Shown here piece after piece: positions 17,588-26,004 of a stretch of 64,000 nucleotides of DNA (position 1 is its first letter; each line of letters opens with the position of its first letter). Made by a program: the position numbers and the translations under genes. The stretch is from Trichormus variabilis 0441 (GTDB taxonomy: Bacteria > Cyanobacteriota > Cyanobacteriia > Cyanobacteriales > Nostocaceae): positions 1,300,001 through 1,364,000 of the forward strand of contig NZ_CP047242.1 in the NCBI RefSeq assembly GCF_009856605.1, read 5' to 3'. A model generated the notes under the pieces. The model saw only the letters and a program-made list of their open reading frames with translations. It searched no databases and was not told the DNA's origin.

Positions 17588-18325
17588 ATGTCACCCCCAG
17601 TAGAAATAAACTTATCTGAAGGTTTATTACAACATTGGCACACAGCAAAGGGTTATGTTGACCAAAGCGTTAACTCTTTAACTGACTCAGCACAAAAACT
17701 TGGACAATCTTTACAAGAAACGACTAATACGAACACTGATAAAGCTATTGATGTCGTTACAAAAACTCTAGGACAAAGCTGGCAAACGGCAGAGCAAATT
17801 AAGAGTACAACATCTGTGGCGCTAAAAACAGCCATTGATGCTTCTGTTAATGATTGGCTAGTACAACACCCTACATTTTGGCGATTAGTGCAAATATTAG
17901 GTTGGGCAACTAATCACCCAATTATCAGTTTTATAATTCTACTATTTGCCATAGCTGTTATTTGGAACATTATCAAAGCAATAATGTACTTAATTGAAAC
18001 AGCTAGCTGGTCAATTTTGCAATTACCATTAAAATTAATTCAAGCTTTGATTCAAGGGGTTGTTTTAGCTGTAACTAAAATTGTTAGCCTTGGTATACAA
18101 AAAATCAGCAATTCTCACATCATGGATGATACAAAAGCTTTGCCAGTGACAAGCACTGAAGTTTTTGCTCAATATAAACAGCAAAGATTGATAGATATTT
18201 CTCATCGCCTGGAAGAAATTCAACAGGAACAGCAACAGCTTTTACAAGAAGCTCAAGAGCTAATTGCTTCAGATACAATTGAGGTAAAACTTCCAGAAAT
18301 AAAATTAACTCCCAGTCAAAATTAA
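17588..18325 (+). CDS. hypothetical membrane protein with coiled-coil ends
   Basis: A 245-residue protein. Residues about 1-90 are polar and amphipathic (repeated SxTDSAQKLGQSLQET-like heptads). A hydrophobic segment at roughly 108-130 (HPIISFIILLFAIAVIW) and a second amphipathic/hydrophobic stretch follow. Residues 195-225 are a Gln/Glu-rich coiled coil. I do not recognise the family. The ATG at 17588 is preferred over an in-frame GTG twelve bases earlier that overlaps the P450 remnant's stop. The last 21 bases overlap the end of the oxidoreductase gene on the other strand. Confidence 0.65.
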   Translation: MSPPVEINLSEGLLQHWHTAKGYVDQSVNSLTDSAQKLGQSLQETTNTNTDKAIDVVTKTLGQSWQTAEQIKSTTSVALKTAIDASVNDWLVQHPTFWRLVQILGWATNHPIISFIILLFAIAVIWNIIKAIMYLIETASWSILQLPLKLIQALIQGVVLAVTKIVSLGIQKISNSHIMDDTKALPVTSTEVFAQYKQQRLIDISHRLEEIQQEQQQLLQEAQELIASDTIEVKLPEIKLTPSQN

Positions 18326-19465
18326 AAAATCAGAAAATTGGGGAATAATATCATCTTCTGTACCAGATAAAAATTTAGCAAAGCGCTGTGCTAAGGGTGG
18401 TATCAAAACTAAAGGATTGCTGAAACCAGAAAAAATATGCACACCTGGTAATTCGGAAATCACACCAATTACAGGTAAGCTATTACTACTAAATGCAACT
18501 AAACAATGATGCCAATTTCCTGGTAAATTACCCAAGATGGGTAAAATATGACTAATACTTTGTCGCAACCAATCCTCACTTTCTTCATGGTTGATATAAG
18601 CATCCACATCTGTCAGCACACGACTAATTTGTCCCAAGCGTAAACTCCCATCTAAAAACTGAATTGCACCTGCATCTAATATAGGTGGTGCTAGTTGATT
18701 ACCGGGTTTATTCCATAATTCATCAACTTCAGTAGATGTAGACTCTAATTTAAATCGCTGTAAATTAGCTGGCATTACTAAAGTATTTAACCGCAAATCA
18801 ACAGGGGGAGTTTCAATTATTTCTGCATGGGTAAAATACACTTTAATGGAAACACCTACGGATTTTAATAACCGTCGGCTGAGTCCGCCAGCGCAAACGA
18901 CTACATTAGCACTGTGATAAGTTACAGTAGTCGTCTTAACGCCACCTGAGGTTACTTGCGATACTTCACCTATTTGCAACTCACCCCCAGCACGCAAAAA
19001 GGCTTGAATGTAAGCTTGCACAGTTTTTTGGGGATGAATATGACCATGTTTGACAGTTAACGCACCTGCGATCGCTCCTGGGTTCAGCAGTAGTTCTAAC
19101 TCACAAGCTTCTGGTACACTTAACAAGCATGGCGGTACTGCACACTGAGCATATAACTCTGCTGTAACCTGTGGGTCACTGTCCGCAGGAATTGTTAATA
19201 ATAAATCCAATTCTCGCAATTCAATATCAGCATCTAACTCTTGGGGAAGAATGTTGTAGCGATCGCGCGCCTCCTGGCATAATTGTCTGGTTAATGGTGT
19301 ACTCCCCGACCAATAGGCAAGTCCACCATAACTGTAACGAGTAGCATTCTCAGCTACAGCATCTTTTTCTAATAGCAGTACACTAAAGCCTGTTTTCACC
19401 AATTCGTAGGCGAGTACAGCACCCGTCATTCCCCCACCAACAACAATCCAGTCGTAAGTTTTCAT
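18305..19465 (-). CDS. FAD-dependent oxidoreductase of the D-amino-acid oxidase (DAO) family
   Basis: A 386-residue flavoprotein. The N-terminal dinucleotide-binding motif is WIVVGGGMTGAVLAYELVKT, followed by VLLLEKDAVAENATRYSYGG (FAD ribose Glu and the family's Ser/Arg-rich turn). A central VVVCAGGLSRRLL strand and a C-terminal IGVISELPGVHIFSGFSN region close the FAD site. DAO-family members oxidise glycine, sarcosine, D-amino acids or related amines, but the substrate is not readable. No signal peptide is present. The gene is convergent with, and overlaps by 21 bases, the membrane protein gene at 17588. Confidence 0.85.
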   Translation of the reverse strand: MKTYDWIVVGGGMTGAVLAYELVKTGFSVLLLEKDAVAENATRYSYGGLAYWSGSTPLTRQLCQEARDRYNILPQELDADIELRELDLLLTIPADSDPQVTAELYAQCAVPPCLLSVPEACELELLLNPGAIAGALTVKHGHIHPQKTVQAYIQAFLRAGGELQIGEVSQVTSGGVKTTTVTYHSANVVVCAGGLSRRLLKSVGVSIKVYFTHAEIIETPPVDLRLNTLVMPANLQRFKLESTSTEVDELWNKPGNQLAPPILDAGAIQFLDGSLRLGQISRVLTDVDAYINHEESEDWLRQSISHILPILGNLPGNWHHCLVAFSSNSLPVIGVISELPGVHIFSGFSNPLVLIPPLAQRFAKFLSGTEDDIIPQFSDFLILTGS

Positions 19466-19492
19466 TTAATATGTTGCTTGTAGATGACTTAC

Positions 19493-19525
19493 AAAAAAAG
19501 CAGATCAGTGAATCACTAATCTGCT
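19493..19525 (-). terminator. Rho-independent terminator of the RRM gene
   Basis: On the minus strand AGCAGATTAGTGA pairs with TCACTGATCTGCT (12 of 13 positions), followed at once by a run of seven T residues. It lies 60 bases after the stop of the RNA-binding protein gene and before the oxidoreductase gene, so it insulates the two. Confidence 0.85.
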
Positions 19526-19584
19526 AATTATGGGATGATTTGCTTGTAAGAAATACTAAATTTTCTCAAGAAACAATGTTGGCA

Positions 19585-19884
19585 TTAGTAGCCACCATTA
19601 TTTCTTGACCAATTACCCCCACCGGAACGAGCGCCTTTCTCTTCCCGTGGACGAGCTTTATTAACTTTAAGTACACGCCCCATCCATTCTGCGCCATCAA
19701 GAGCTTGAATAGCTGCATCTTCTGCGGCTGATGATTCCATTTCTACGAAACCAAAACCGCGAACACGTCCGGTTTCTCTATCTGTTGGTAACTGAACGCG
19801 TGTGACTGAACCGTACTCGGAAAATACTTTAGTAAGGTCGTCTTGTGTGACGCTGTAGGACAGATTCCCTACGTATATTGACAT
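19585..19884 (-). CDS. RRM-type RNA-binding protein
   Basis: A 99-residue single-RRM protein. RNP2 is IYVGNLSY at residues 3-10, RNP1 is RGFGFVEM at about 43-50, and the tail is a short basic Gly/Asn/Arg-rich sequence (GARSGGGNWSRNNGGY). This is the cyanobacterial Rbp family, which by published work on Anabaena is partly cold-inducible and acts on RNA in the cytoplasm. Which Rbp paralogue this is cannot be told. A GGAG lies upstream of the ATG. The roughly 170-base AT-rich upstream region may be a long 5' leader like those reported for cold-regulated rbp genes. Confidence 0.93.
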   Translation of the reverse strand: MSIYVGNLSYSVTQDDLTKVFSEYGSVTRVQLPTDRETGRVRGFGFVEMESSAAEDAAIQALDGAEWMGRVLKVNKARPREEKGARSGGGNWSRNNGGY

Positions 19885-20080
19885 GAAACTCTCCAGAATC
19901 CATTGATGCAGAGATGTTGATCCGGAGAGCCGCTTGAAATTATTACTAAAAACAAGATACGTATCACCGAAATTAACTTCTCTAATTATATTTTATCACA
20001 TCTTCATGATTAGTAAAGTATATATTGATTTTTTTGTTTTAATGTATGGTAAAATACAAAACTTTTTGACTATCTAGAAA

Positions 20081-20254
20081 TTAAGTCTGTACAAAGAAAG
20101 TCTCTGGATCAGTTCCCCAGTTTATCCAGCGAATCGCCTCACGGGCTGATTTTGTCTGGGGTGGAACCCGCAAAACGTGAATGAATCCTGTGCTGGGGCA
20201 GGTCATTTTTAATAAGTAGATTGGCTCAACATCAATGGAGTTGTCAATCTGCAT
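20081..20254 (-). pseudogene. DUF6745-like C-terminal fragment beyond an in-frame stop
   Basis: From ATG at 20252-20254 this frame encodes 57 residues (VEPIYLLKMTCPSTGFIHVL, then RVPPQTKSAREAIRWINWGT and a PETFFVQT end). It is in the same frame as the gene just upstream, separated only by its TAG and the codons for AEYTF. In the intact family I remember a Trp at the stop position (ELDSWAEYT), so a TGG-to-TAG change is likely. It may still be translated from its own ATG, but I see no strong ribosome-binding site. Confidence 0.6.
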
Positions 20255-20269
20255 AAAGGTATATTCTGC

Positions 20270-20680
20270 CTAACTATCTAATTCAACCGCTTGCAATTCT
20301 TGGCAGATACGAACGGAATCGACCCTTTTGTCAGGAAAATATTTAAATTTTGATTGCACATAACCACTGACGAAACGGATTATCTTGATCAAACCTGCTC
20401 CGCGTACCTCAGCGCTAACCTTAGCGTGCCTTTGCGTTAAAAAGCCTCTAATCTCTTTATAAACCTCAGAAGATCGCAAATTTCTATCTAGCAAAGCAGT
20501 CTCGGAAAACACACGCAAATCAAGTGTGTCACCTTGCTGGAATAACTGAGCCTCATCCTCAGTGATGTGGCGTTGATGCCCTATAAACTCACCCTCTGCC
20601 AAAGTTAAGTGAGGTATCATTTCTCCAGTAACTTCCTGCATAGGTAGTAGAATAACATCGCCTTGACGAATTGCCCGCAT
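20270..20680 (-). CDS. chimeric, probably decaying protein: RQGDV-type N-terminus joined to a DUF6745-like segment
   Basis: A 136-residue frame. Residues 1-67 (IRQGDVILLPM, HLTLAEGEFIGHQRHI, LRVFSETALLD) resemble a small beta protein that usually sits beside DUF6745 genes in cyanobacteria. Residues about 83-96 translate an AACGCAAAGGCACGCTAAGG intergenic-type repeat. The last part (VRICQELQAVELDS) resembles the C-terminal third of DUF6745 proteins. The frame ends at TAG, and the sequence right after continues the same protein in the same frame. This looks like a rearranged, inactivated locus. Family names are from memory. Confidence 0.55.
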   Translation of the reverse strand: MRAIRQGDVILLPMQEVTGEMIPHLTLAEGEFIGHQRHITEDEAQLFQQGDTLDLRVFSETALLDRNLRSSEVYKEIRGFLTQRHAKVSAEVRGAGLIKIIRFVSGYVQSKFKYFPDKRVDSVRICQELQAVELDS

Positions 20681-21060
20681 AATTTTGCCTCTGGAATAAG
20701 TACAAACCCCTCTTCGCTTTTTCTCTCAAGTTTGGTTTAATTTTGAGTCATTGCTTCTCTTCTCTCCCCCTGCCCAAACCATAAGGTATCGTTGTACTAA
20801 ACTCACGGGGTATATTGAAAACTCTAGTCGCCAATTTGCCTTTGATAAGTTAAAGATGGAAATAGCTGGAATTTCCAGCAGCATTCTTCTAACATATGCT
20901 CTAGAAAGGACTAAACCCGCAGTTTGAAGGATTTTCAACCCAACAGACAATCTTGATGAGGCTCAATCTAAAGCAATCTTGACGTTTCATCTTGACATTT
21001 CATCGAAGTTAACTCAATTTAACTGTTTAGCTTCACAGCTATTCTTTTTTTTGAAATTCC
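20681..21060. other. intergenic stretch upstream of topA
   Basis: The region contains a leftward open frame of about 74 codons (20726-20950) with no recognisable family and no supporting signal; I do not call it. Near 20965-21005 the words CAATCTTGA, ATCTTGACGTTTCATC and ATCTTGACATTTCATC form a short direct repeat just before the topA leader. The topA promoter probably lies here. Confidence 0.4.
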
Positions 21061-23706
21061 ATGTCAACTCTCGTCATTGTCGAATCTCCAACCAAAGCTC
21101 GTACCATTCGTAACTACCTGCCAAAAGACTATCGGGTAGAAGCGTCGATGGGTCATGTACGTGACCTACCCCAGTCAGCTAGTGAAATTCCCGCCACTGT
21201 TAAAGGGGAAGCATGGGCGCAGCTTGGGGTAAATGTGGACGCGGACTTTGAACCAGTGTATGTTGTCCCCAAAGACAAAAAGAAAGTTGTCACCCAGCTC
21301 AAAGAAGCGCTAAAAGATGCTGATGAACTGATTCTAGCTACTGACGAAGACCGAGAAGGTGAAAGCATCAGTTGGCATTTATACCAGTTGCTGAAGCCAA
21401 AAGTGCCGACAAAGCGGATGGTGTTTCATGAGATTACCCAAGAAGCCATCAAAAAAGCTTTAAAGGACTGCCGCAACATCGATGAGCAGCTAGTCCGCGC
21501 CCAGGAAACACGACGGATTTTAGATCGTTTGGTGGGCTATACCCTCTCCCCTCTGCTGTGGAAAAAAATTGCTTGGGGATTATCTGCGGGACGGGTACAG
21601 TCTGTGGCTGTGCGACTGCTAGTCAACAAAGAACGCCAACGCCGGGCTTTCCGTGAAGGTACATATTGGGACTTAAAGGCGTATTTGGAGCAAAGCAAAA
21701 GCCCATTTACCGCCCAGTTAACCACCTTAGCAGGCACGAAAGTGGCGACTGGGAGCGATTTTGATGCGTCTACAGGCAGAATCACCGCCGGGCGCAATGT
21801 GGTGCTGCTGACTGAAACAGAAGCAGTTGCTCTCCAAGAACGACTGACTGGTAAAACCTGGAATGTCTCAGAGGTAGAAGAACGCCCAGTGACGCGTAAA
21901 CCCGCGCCACCCTTTACCACTTCTACATTACAGCAGGAATCTAACCGTAAACTGCGCCTGTCAGCACGGGACACGATGCGGATTGCCCAGAATTTATACG
22001 AGCAAGGGTATATTACCTATATGCGTACAGATTCGGTGCATTTGTCAGAACAGGCGATCGCAGCTGCTCGCAATTGTGTAGAACAACTATACGGCAAACA
22101 ATATCTCAGCCCCCAGCCTCGCCAATACACCACCAAATCCAAAGGCGCACAAGAAGCCCACGAAGCTATTCGTCCGGCTGGTAGTACCTTCCGCACGCCC
22201 CAAGAAACCGGCTTAGGTGGTCGAGAACTTGCCCTCTATGATTTGATTTGGAAGCGTACCGTCGCCAGTCAAATGGCTGACTCCCGCCAAACCCAAATTA
22301 CCGTGCAGTTGCAAGTAGAAGACGCTGGTTTCCGTGCTTCCGGTAAGCGGATTGACTTCCCTGGATATTTACGCGCCTATGTTGAAGGTTCTGATGACCC
22401 AGAAGCCGCCTTGGAAGACCAAGAGGTAATCTTACCCAGTCTAAAAGTCGGGGATCATCCAGACTGCAAAAATATCGAAGCAGTTGGTCACGAAACCCAA
22501 CCTCCAGCCAGATACACTGAAGCCACCCTAGTCAAAACCCTAGAAAGTGAAGGCATTGGTCGCCCTAGTACCTACGCCAGCATCATCGGCACAATTATCG
22601 ATAAGGGTTACTCCCAATTGGTGAATAACGCCCTCATCCCCACCTTTACCGCCTTCGCCGTCACCGATTTGTTGGAAAAACATTTCCCTGATATCGTTGA
22701 CCCCAGTTTTACCTCCAAAATGGAGCAAACCTTGGATGATATTGCTGAAGGTGAAGCTCAGTGGCTACCCTACTTAAAGAAATTTTATTTAGGGGATCAA
22801 GGTTTGGAAACTCTGGTGAGAGAACGGGAAAGCCAAATTGATGCAGGTAAAGCCAGAACCGTAGAACTAGAAAACTTAGATGCTAAAGTCCGTATTGGTA
22901 AATATGGGCCTTATATCGAAGTGGAAAACGGTGACGGTGTAGTTACCGCCTCAATTCCCAAAGATTTAACACCCGCCGACCTCGACCCCAAACAGGTAGA
23001 AATCATCCTGCGGCAAAAAACTGTCGGCCCAGACCAACTAGGCCGCCATCCGGAAACCGGCGAACCAATTTACGTGAAAATCGGCGCTTACGGGCCTTAT
23101 GTCCAATTGGGTGATAAGTCTGATGAGAATCCCAAACCCAAACAAGCTTCTCTACCCAAAGGGGTTACCCCAGAAAACATCTCCTTAGAGACGGCTATTG
23201 GCTTGTTATCACTACCCCGAACCTTGGGAACCCATCCTGCTACTGGAGGGAAAATCCAAGCCAGTCTAGGACGTTTTGGCCCTTACGTCGTCCACGACCA
23301 AGGCAAAGAAGGTAAAGACTACCGTTCTCTCAAAGCGAGTGATGATGTTTTAACAATTTCTTTAGAAAGAGCGCTGGAGTTGATATCGGAACCGAAAAAG
23401 ACCCGTGGTTCTACTAGTAGTAAATCAAAGGCTGCTTTACGGGAATTAGGTACACACCCAGAAGACGATGCACCTATAAACATCTATGACGGCCCCTATG
23501 GCCCTTATATTAAACATGGTAAGACCAATGTAGGTCTTCCTGAAGGAACATCTGTCGAAGATGTAACATTAGCTACGGCGCTAGAATTACTATCTGCCAA
23601 AGCTTCAACCGCTAAAACTACACGCAAAACAAGTAAAACTAGTACAACTAAATCTAAATCAACGGCGAAATCATCTAGTACTGCTACGAAAAAAAAGGGG
23701 GCGTAA
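21061..23706 (+). CDS. topA: DNA topoisomerase I
   Basis: An 881-residue type IA topoisomerase that relaxes negative supercoils. The N-terminal Toprim domain shows [17 protein letters not shown] and the metal-binding [28 protein letters not shown] follows, and the catalytic Tyr is at residue 320 in [18 protein letters not shown] and [10 protein letters not shown] complete the core. Instead of zinc fingers, the C-terminus has four toprim-associated repeats marked by KYGPYIE, AYGPYVQ, RFGPYVV and PYGPYIK. It ends with a Lys/Ser/Thr-rich tail of about 40 residues, a DNA-binding end typical of cyanobacterial TopA. ATG start; monocistronic. Confidence 0.97.
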   Translation: MSTLVIVESPTKARTIRNYLPKDYRVEASMGHVRDLPQSASEIPATVKGEAWAQLGVNVDADFEPVYVVPKDKKKVVTQLKEALKDADELILATDEDREGESISWHLYQLLKPKVPTKRMVFHEITQEAIKKALKDCRNIDEQLVRAQETRRILDRLVGYTLSPLLWKKIAWGLSAGRVQSVAVRLLVNKERQRRAFREGTYWDLKAYLEQSKSPFTAQLTTLAGTKVATGSDFDASTGRITAGRNVVLLTETEAVALQERLTGKTWNVSEVEERPVTRKPAPPFTTSTLQQESNRKLRLSARDTMRIAQNLYEQGYITYMRTDSVHLSEQAIAAARNCVEQLYGKQYLSPQPRQYTTKSKGAQEAHEAIRPAGSTFRTPQETGLGGRELALYDLIWKRTVASQMADSRQTQITVQLQVEDAGFRASGKRIDFPGYLRAYVEGSDDPEAALEDQEVILPSLKVGDHPDCKNIEAVGHETQPPARYTEATLVKTLESEGIGRPSTYASIIGTIIDKGYSQLVNNALIPTFTAFAVTDLLEKHFPDIVDPSFTSKMEQTLDDIAEGEAQWLPYLKKFYLGDQGLETLVRERESQIDAGKARTVELENLDAKVRIGKYGPYIEVENGDGVVTASIPKDLTPADLDPKQVEIILRQKTVGPDQLGRHPETGEPIYVKIGAYGPYVQLGDKSDENPKPKQASLPKGVTPENISLETAIGLLSLPRTLGTHPATGGKIQASLGRFGPYVVHDQGKEGKDYRSLKASDDVLTISLERALELISEPKKTRGSTSSKSKAALRELGTHPEDDAPINIYDGPYGPYIKHGKTNVGLPEGTSVEDVTLATALELLSAKASTAKTTRKTSKTSTTKSKSTAKSSSTATKKKGA

Positions 23707-23712
23707 GGTTAA

Positions 23713-23810
23713 TGGTCAAGGGTCAAGAGTCAATAGTCAACAGTCCAAGATTTTCGACTATGGACTATGGACTAGTGACCAATGACCAATGACCAATGAC
23801 CAATGACCAT
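23713..23810. repeat. short tandem heptamer repeats after topA
   Basis: GGTCAAGGGTCAAGAGTCAA runs into its near-inverse GACTATGGACTATGGACTAG, and then four or five exact AATGACC units. The first part can fold back on the second. This is the heptameric short repeat family typical of heterocystous cyanobacteria. The rest of the 23707-24011 gap carries no gene. Confidence 0.75.
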
Positions 23811-24011
23811 CCTTGGATGCAGTCCGATGGGTTGCTAATGTGATACTCTAAAAAGTAAGAGAGATAACAACACGAAAATTTTAAAATTAGCCTGCGACTG
23901 CAATACAAAAAAATGTATCAGTCCGGTTGTAGGCCAGAGGTGCAAAATTACGCCAGTTTCTGCGTAGCTGTTAGTCAAAATTGAGGTAGTATCTCAGGAG
24001 CGGTCAGTTTA

Positions 24012-24149
24012 ATGGACTATATAGAAAAGGTACTGGAAAAGCTGAAAGAATTGGCACGTAAGCTAATTGAGTCCTTACTAGGACCAGAAGCCGAGCCGGA
24101 ACCGGAGCTGATTCCGATTCCTGTAAACGATCGCTCACGTCGTCGCTAA
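24012..24149 (+). CDS. 45-residue conserved-looking small protein
   Basis: ATG at 24012, TAA at 24147-24149, with AGGAG about ten bases upstream. The N-terminal 25 residues form a charged amphipathic helix ([20 protein letters not shown]). The rest is Pro/Glu-rich ([13 protein letters not shown]) with a basic end (DRSRRR). I believe similar short proteins exist in other Nostoc-type genomes, but this is memory. The amphipathic helix suggests membrane-surface or protein binding. It sits 19 bases before aroQ, so it may share that transcript. Confidence 0.6.
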   Translation: MDYIEKVLEKLKELARKLIESLLGPEAEPEPELIPIPVNDRSRRR

Positions 24150-24168
24150 AAGCCCGAAGGTACGAAAC

Positions 24169-24618
24169 TTGACATCGCAACCTCTAAGTATTTTGGTGCT
24201 ACATGGGCCAAACTTAAATTTGCTGGGAAAAAGAGAACCAGGAGTTTACGGCTCTACAACTTTGGCTGAGATTAATAGCTTATTGGCAGAAGCAGCTCTT
24301 AAGTTACAGGCACAAGTGTTTCCCCTACAGTCCAATCATGAAGGCGTGTTAGTAGATGCTATTCATGAGGCTTTGGGGAAGCATCATGGAATTTTGATTA
24401 ATGCGGGAGCTTATACTCATACCAGCGTAGCTTTACGAGATGCGATCGCTGCTGTAAATTTACCCACAGTAGAAGTCCATCTCAGTAATATCTATCGTCG
24501 AGAAGATTTCCGCCATCATTCCTACATCGCCCCCGTAGTTATTGGTCAGATTAGCGGTTTTGGTGTACAAAGCTATTTATTAGGCTTGCAGGGGCTGGTG
24601 GCGCATTTGAGGGGATGA
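24169..24618 (+). CDS. aroQ: type II 3-dehydroquinate dehydratase
   Basis: A 149-residue enzyme that converts 3-dehydroquinate to 3-dehydroshikimate in aromatic amino-acid synthesis. Family landmarks are [19 protein letters not shown], including the catalytic Tyr, then [37 protein letters not shown] and the His-containing [18 protein letters not shown]. The terminal [19 protein letters not shown] is also standard. No ATG fits, so the TTG at 24169 is taken; the catalytic motif begins a few residues later, leaving no room for a later start. Length is normal for the dodecameric type II enzyme. Confidence 0.95.
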   Translation: MTSQPLSILVLHGPNLNLLGKREPGVYGSTTLAEINSLLAEAALKLQAQVFPLQSNHEGVLVDAIHEALGKHHGILINAGAYTHTSVALRDAIAAVNLPTVEVHLSNIYRREDFRHHSYIAPVVIGQISGFGVQSYLLGLQGLVAHLRG

Positions 24619-24798
24619 GATTTAGAGCAGTGGAAGTATGGGGAGAAAGAGTCTATCTATTATCTCCGCGTGCCAAACTGAATAATTTAATTTCTGGAAG
24701 TCCCTAATCAGTTTTTATCTACTCTCAACTGAGCAGTTTTCCTGTTAAAAAGTTAAAAGTGGAAAGGTAGAATAACTTGCTTTTAACTTTTGAAGATT

Positions 24799-25734
24799 AT
24801 GCGCTACTCGTTGGTTAGTAGGTTCAGGGGTGCTTTTGTTGGAGGAATATTAGGGGAAAATTTGGCTAAGGGTGGGGTAGGTAATAACAGGGAAGGTTTC
24901 TCCAACTTTGCTAGAACTATTATTCCTGGCACTGAAAGTTTAATTAAACTGGGAAAACTAGATGTAGATGAGTGGCAAATAGGATACCAAAAAGAATTTA
25001 TCACTTCGCCTGGAAACTCAGGTATCGAGAACAAACTAATTTTTGCCACAATCCCAGTAGCACTTTTTTTCCATGAAAATCCTGTGAAACTGCGTCAAAA
25101 TTTGGTGCGGGTATCAAAAATCTGGGATGATGCTCCAGTTGTTCGTGATAGTAACCTAGCAATAGGGTATGCGATCGCTCAATCACTGACAGAAAAGCTG
25201 CACCTCCACACCATAATCCCGCAAATAATCTCTTTTATTGGAGAAACCGAGACATTACTTCCACAAAAATTATTAATAATACACAAACTTTTAGAAGAAC
25301 ACGCTGGTTTAGAAAGACTAAAAGCTGAGTTGAGTAGAGAAGAGAAGCTTTCTCATGCTACTGCTGTGGCATTTTACTGCTTTCTCAGCACCTTGGAAGA
25401 CTTTCGTTTCTCGGTTTTGCGTAGCTTGCAACTAGAATCTATGCACTCACAGACAATAACAGCCATTACTGGTATTTTGTCTGGAAGTTATAACAGCACT
25501 GTAGGTATTCCTGCTAATTGGCAGACTTCACTTTTACCAACTAACTCCACAGCCAACGAAGAAACCAACCTCTGCCAGATGCTAGAATTGGCGGATGCTC
25601 TTGCTGGGGTGTGGTCAGGAGTGTATAATCTTCCCCTAAATTCCAGAGAGTTTTCAGAATCAGGGTTTATCATGCCTAATCAATCGGTTCCATTTTCTGT
25701 TTATGCAGCGCCTAACATTATTCGAGGGCGTTAG
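24799..25734 (+). CDS. ADP-ribosylglycohydrolase (DraG)-fold protein, probably non-catalytic
   Basis: A 311-residue helical protein. It starts RFRGAFVGGILGENLA and later has TITAITGILSGSYNSTVGIP followed by NW. This is the pattern of ADP-ribosylglycohydrolases (GAxxGxxxGDxxG near the start; GAxxGxxxGxxxIPxxW near the end). The acidic metal-binding residues expected in active enzymes (Asp in the first glycine motif, TDDT, a late DTD) are not seen: the first has Glu-Asn and the others are absent. It is therefore likely a structural or ligand-binding relative. The ATG at 24799 is preferred over a TTG nine bases upstream. Confidence 0.65.
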   Translation: MRYSLVSRFRGAFVGGILGENLAKGGVGNNREGFSNFARTIIPGTESLIKLGKLDVDEWQIGYQKEFITSPGNSGIENKLIFATIPVALFFHENPVKLRQNLVRVSKIWDDAPVVRDSNLAIGYAIAQSLTEKLHLHTIIPQIISFIGETETLLPQKLLIIHKLLEEHAGLERLKAELSREEKLSHATAVAFYCFLSTLEDFRFSVLRSLQLESMHSQTITAITGILSGSYNSTVGIPANWQTSLLPTNSTANEETNLCQMLELADALAGVWSGVYNLPLNSREFSESGFIMPNQSVPFSVYAAPNIIRGR

Positions 25735-25753
25735 ATCGATTAAATAACTCTCT

Positions 25754-25885
25754 AAGGTGATACGCGCTTAGATCAAATATTCTTGAGTCAGGGCTGTCCA
25801 TAGTCAAGAGTCCAGAGTTAAAGGCTAGCTTGGACTGTGGACTTTGGATTTTTGACAACCTGAGTGCGAAATATACGATTTAAAT
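25754..25885. repeat. about 130-bp interspersed repeat, inverted relative to the copy at 42697-42821
   Basis: This stretch reads AAGGTGATACGCGCTTAGAT, then heptamer-like GTCCATAGTCAAGAGTCCAG, then GACAACCTGAGTGCGAAATA. Its reverse complement aligns along its whole length with 42697-42821, with scattered differences. It occupies most of the 25735-26004 gap between the DraG-like gene and the HD gene. Confidence 0.75.
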
Positions 25886-26004
25886 GCGTAACAGCTTATC
25901 TACTCATATTTGTACAAAAGTCCCAATTCATCCCGCATTTATGCAACGCCACATGGGAAAAAGCTCGTTGCATCAGCTTTTGAGCCTGAGAGACCTAGCA
26001 AAAA

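Noticed and set aside
20726..20950. Leftward open frame of 74 codons upstream of topA
   Set aside because: No recognisable domain, no convincing start signal, and a composition unlike its neighbours.
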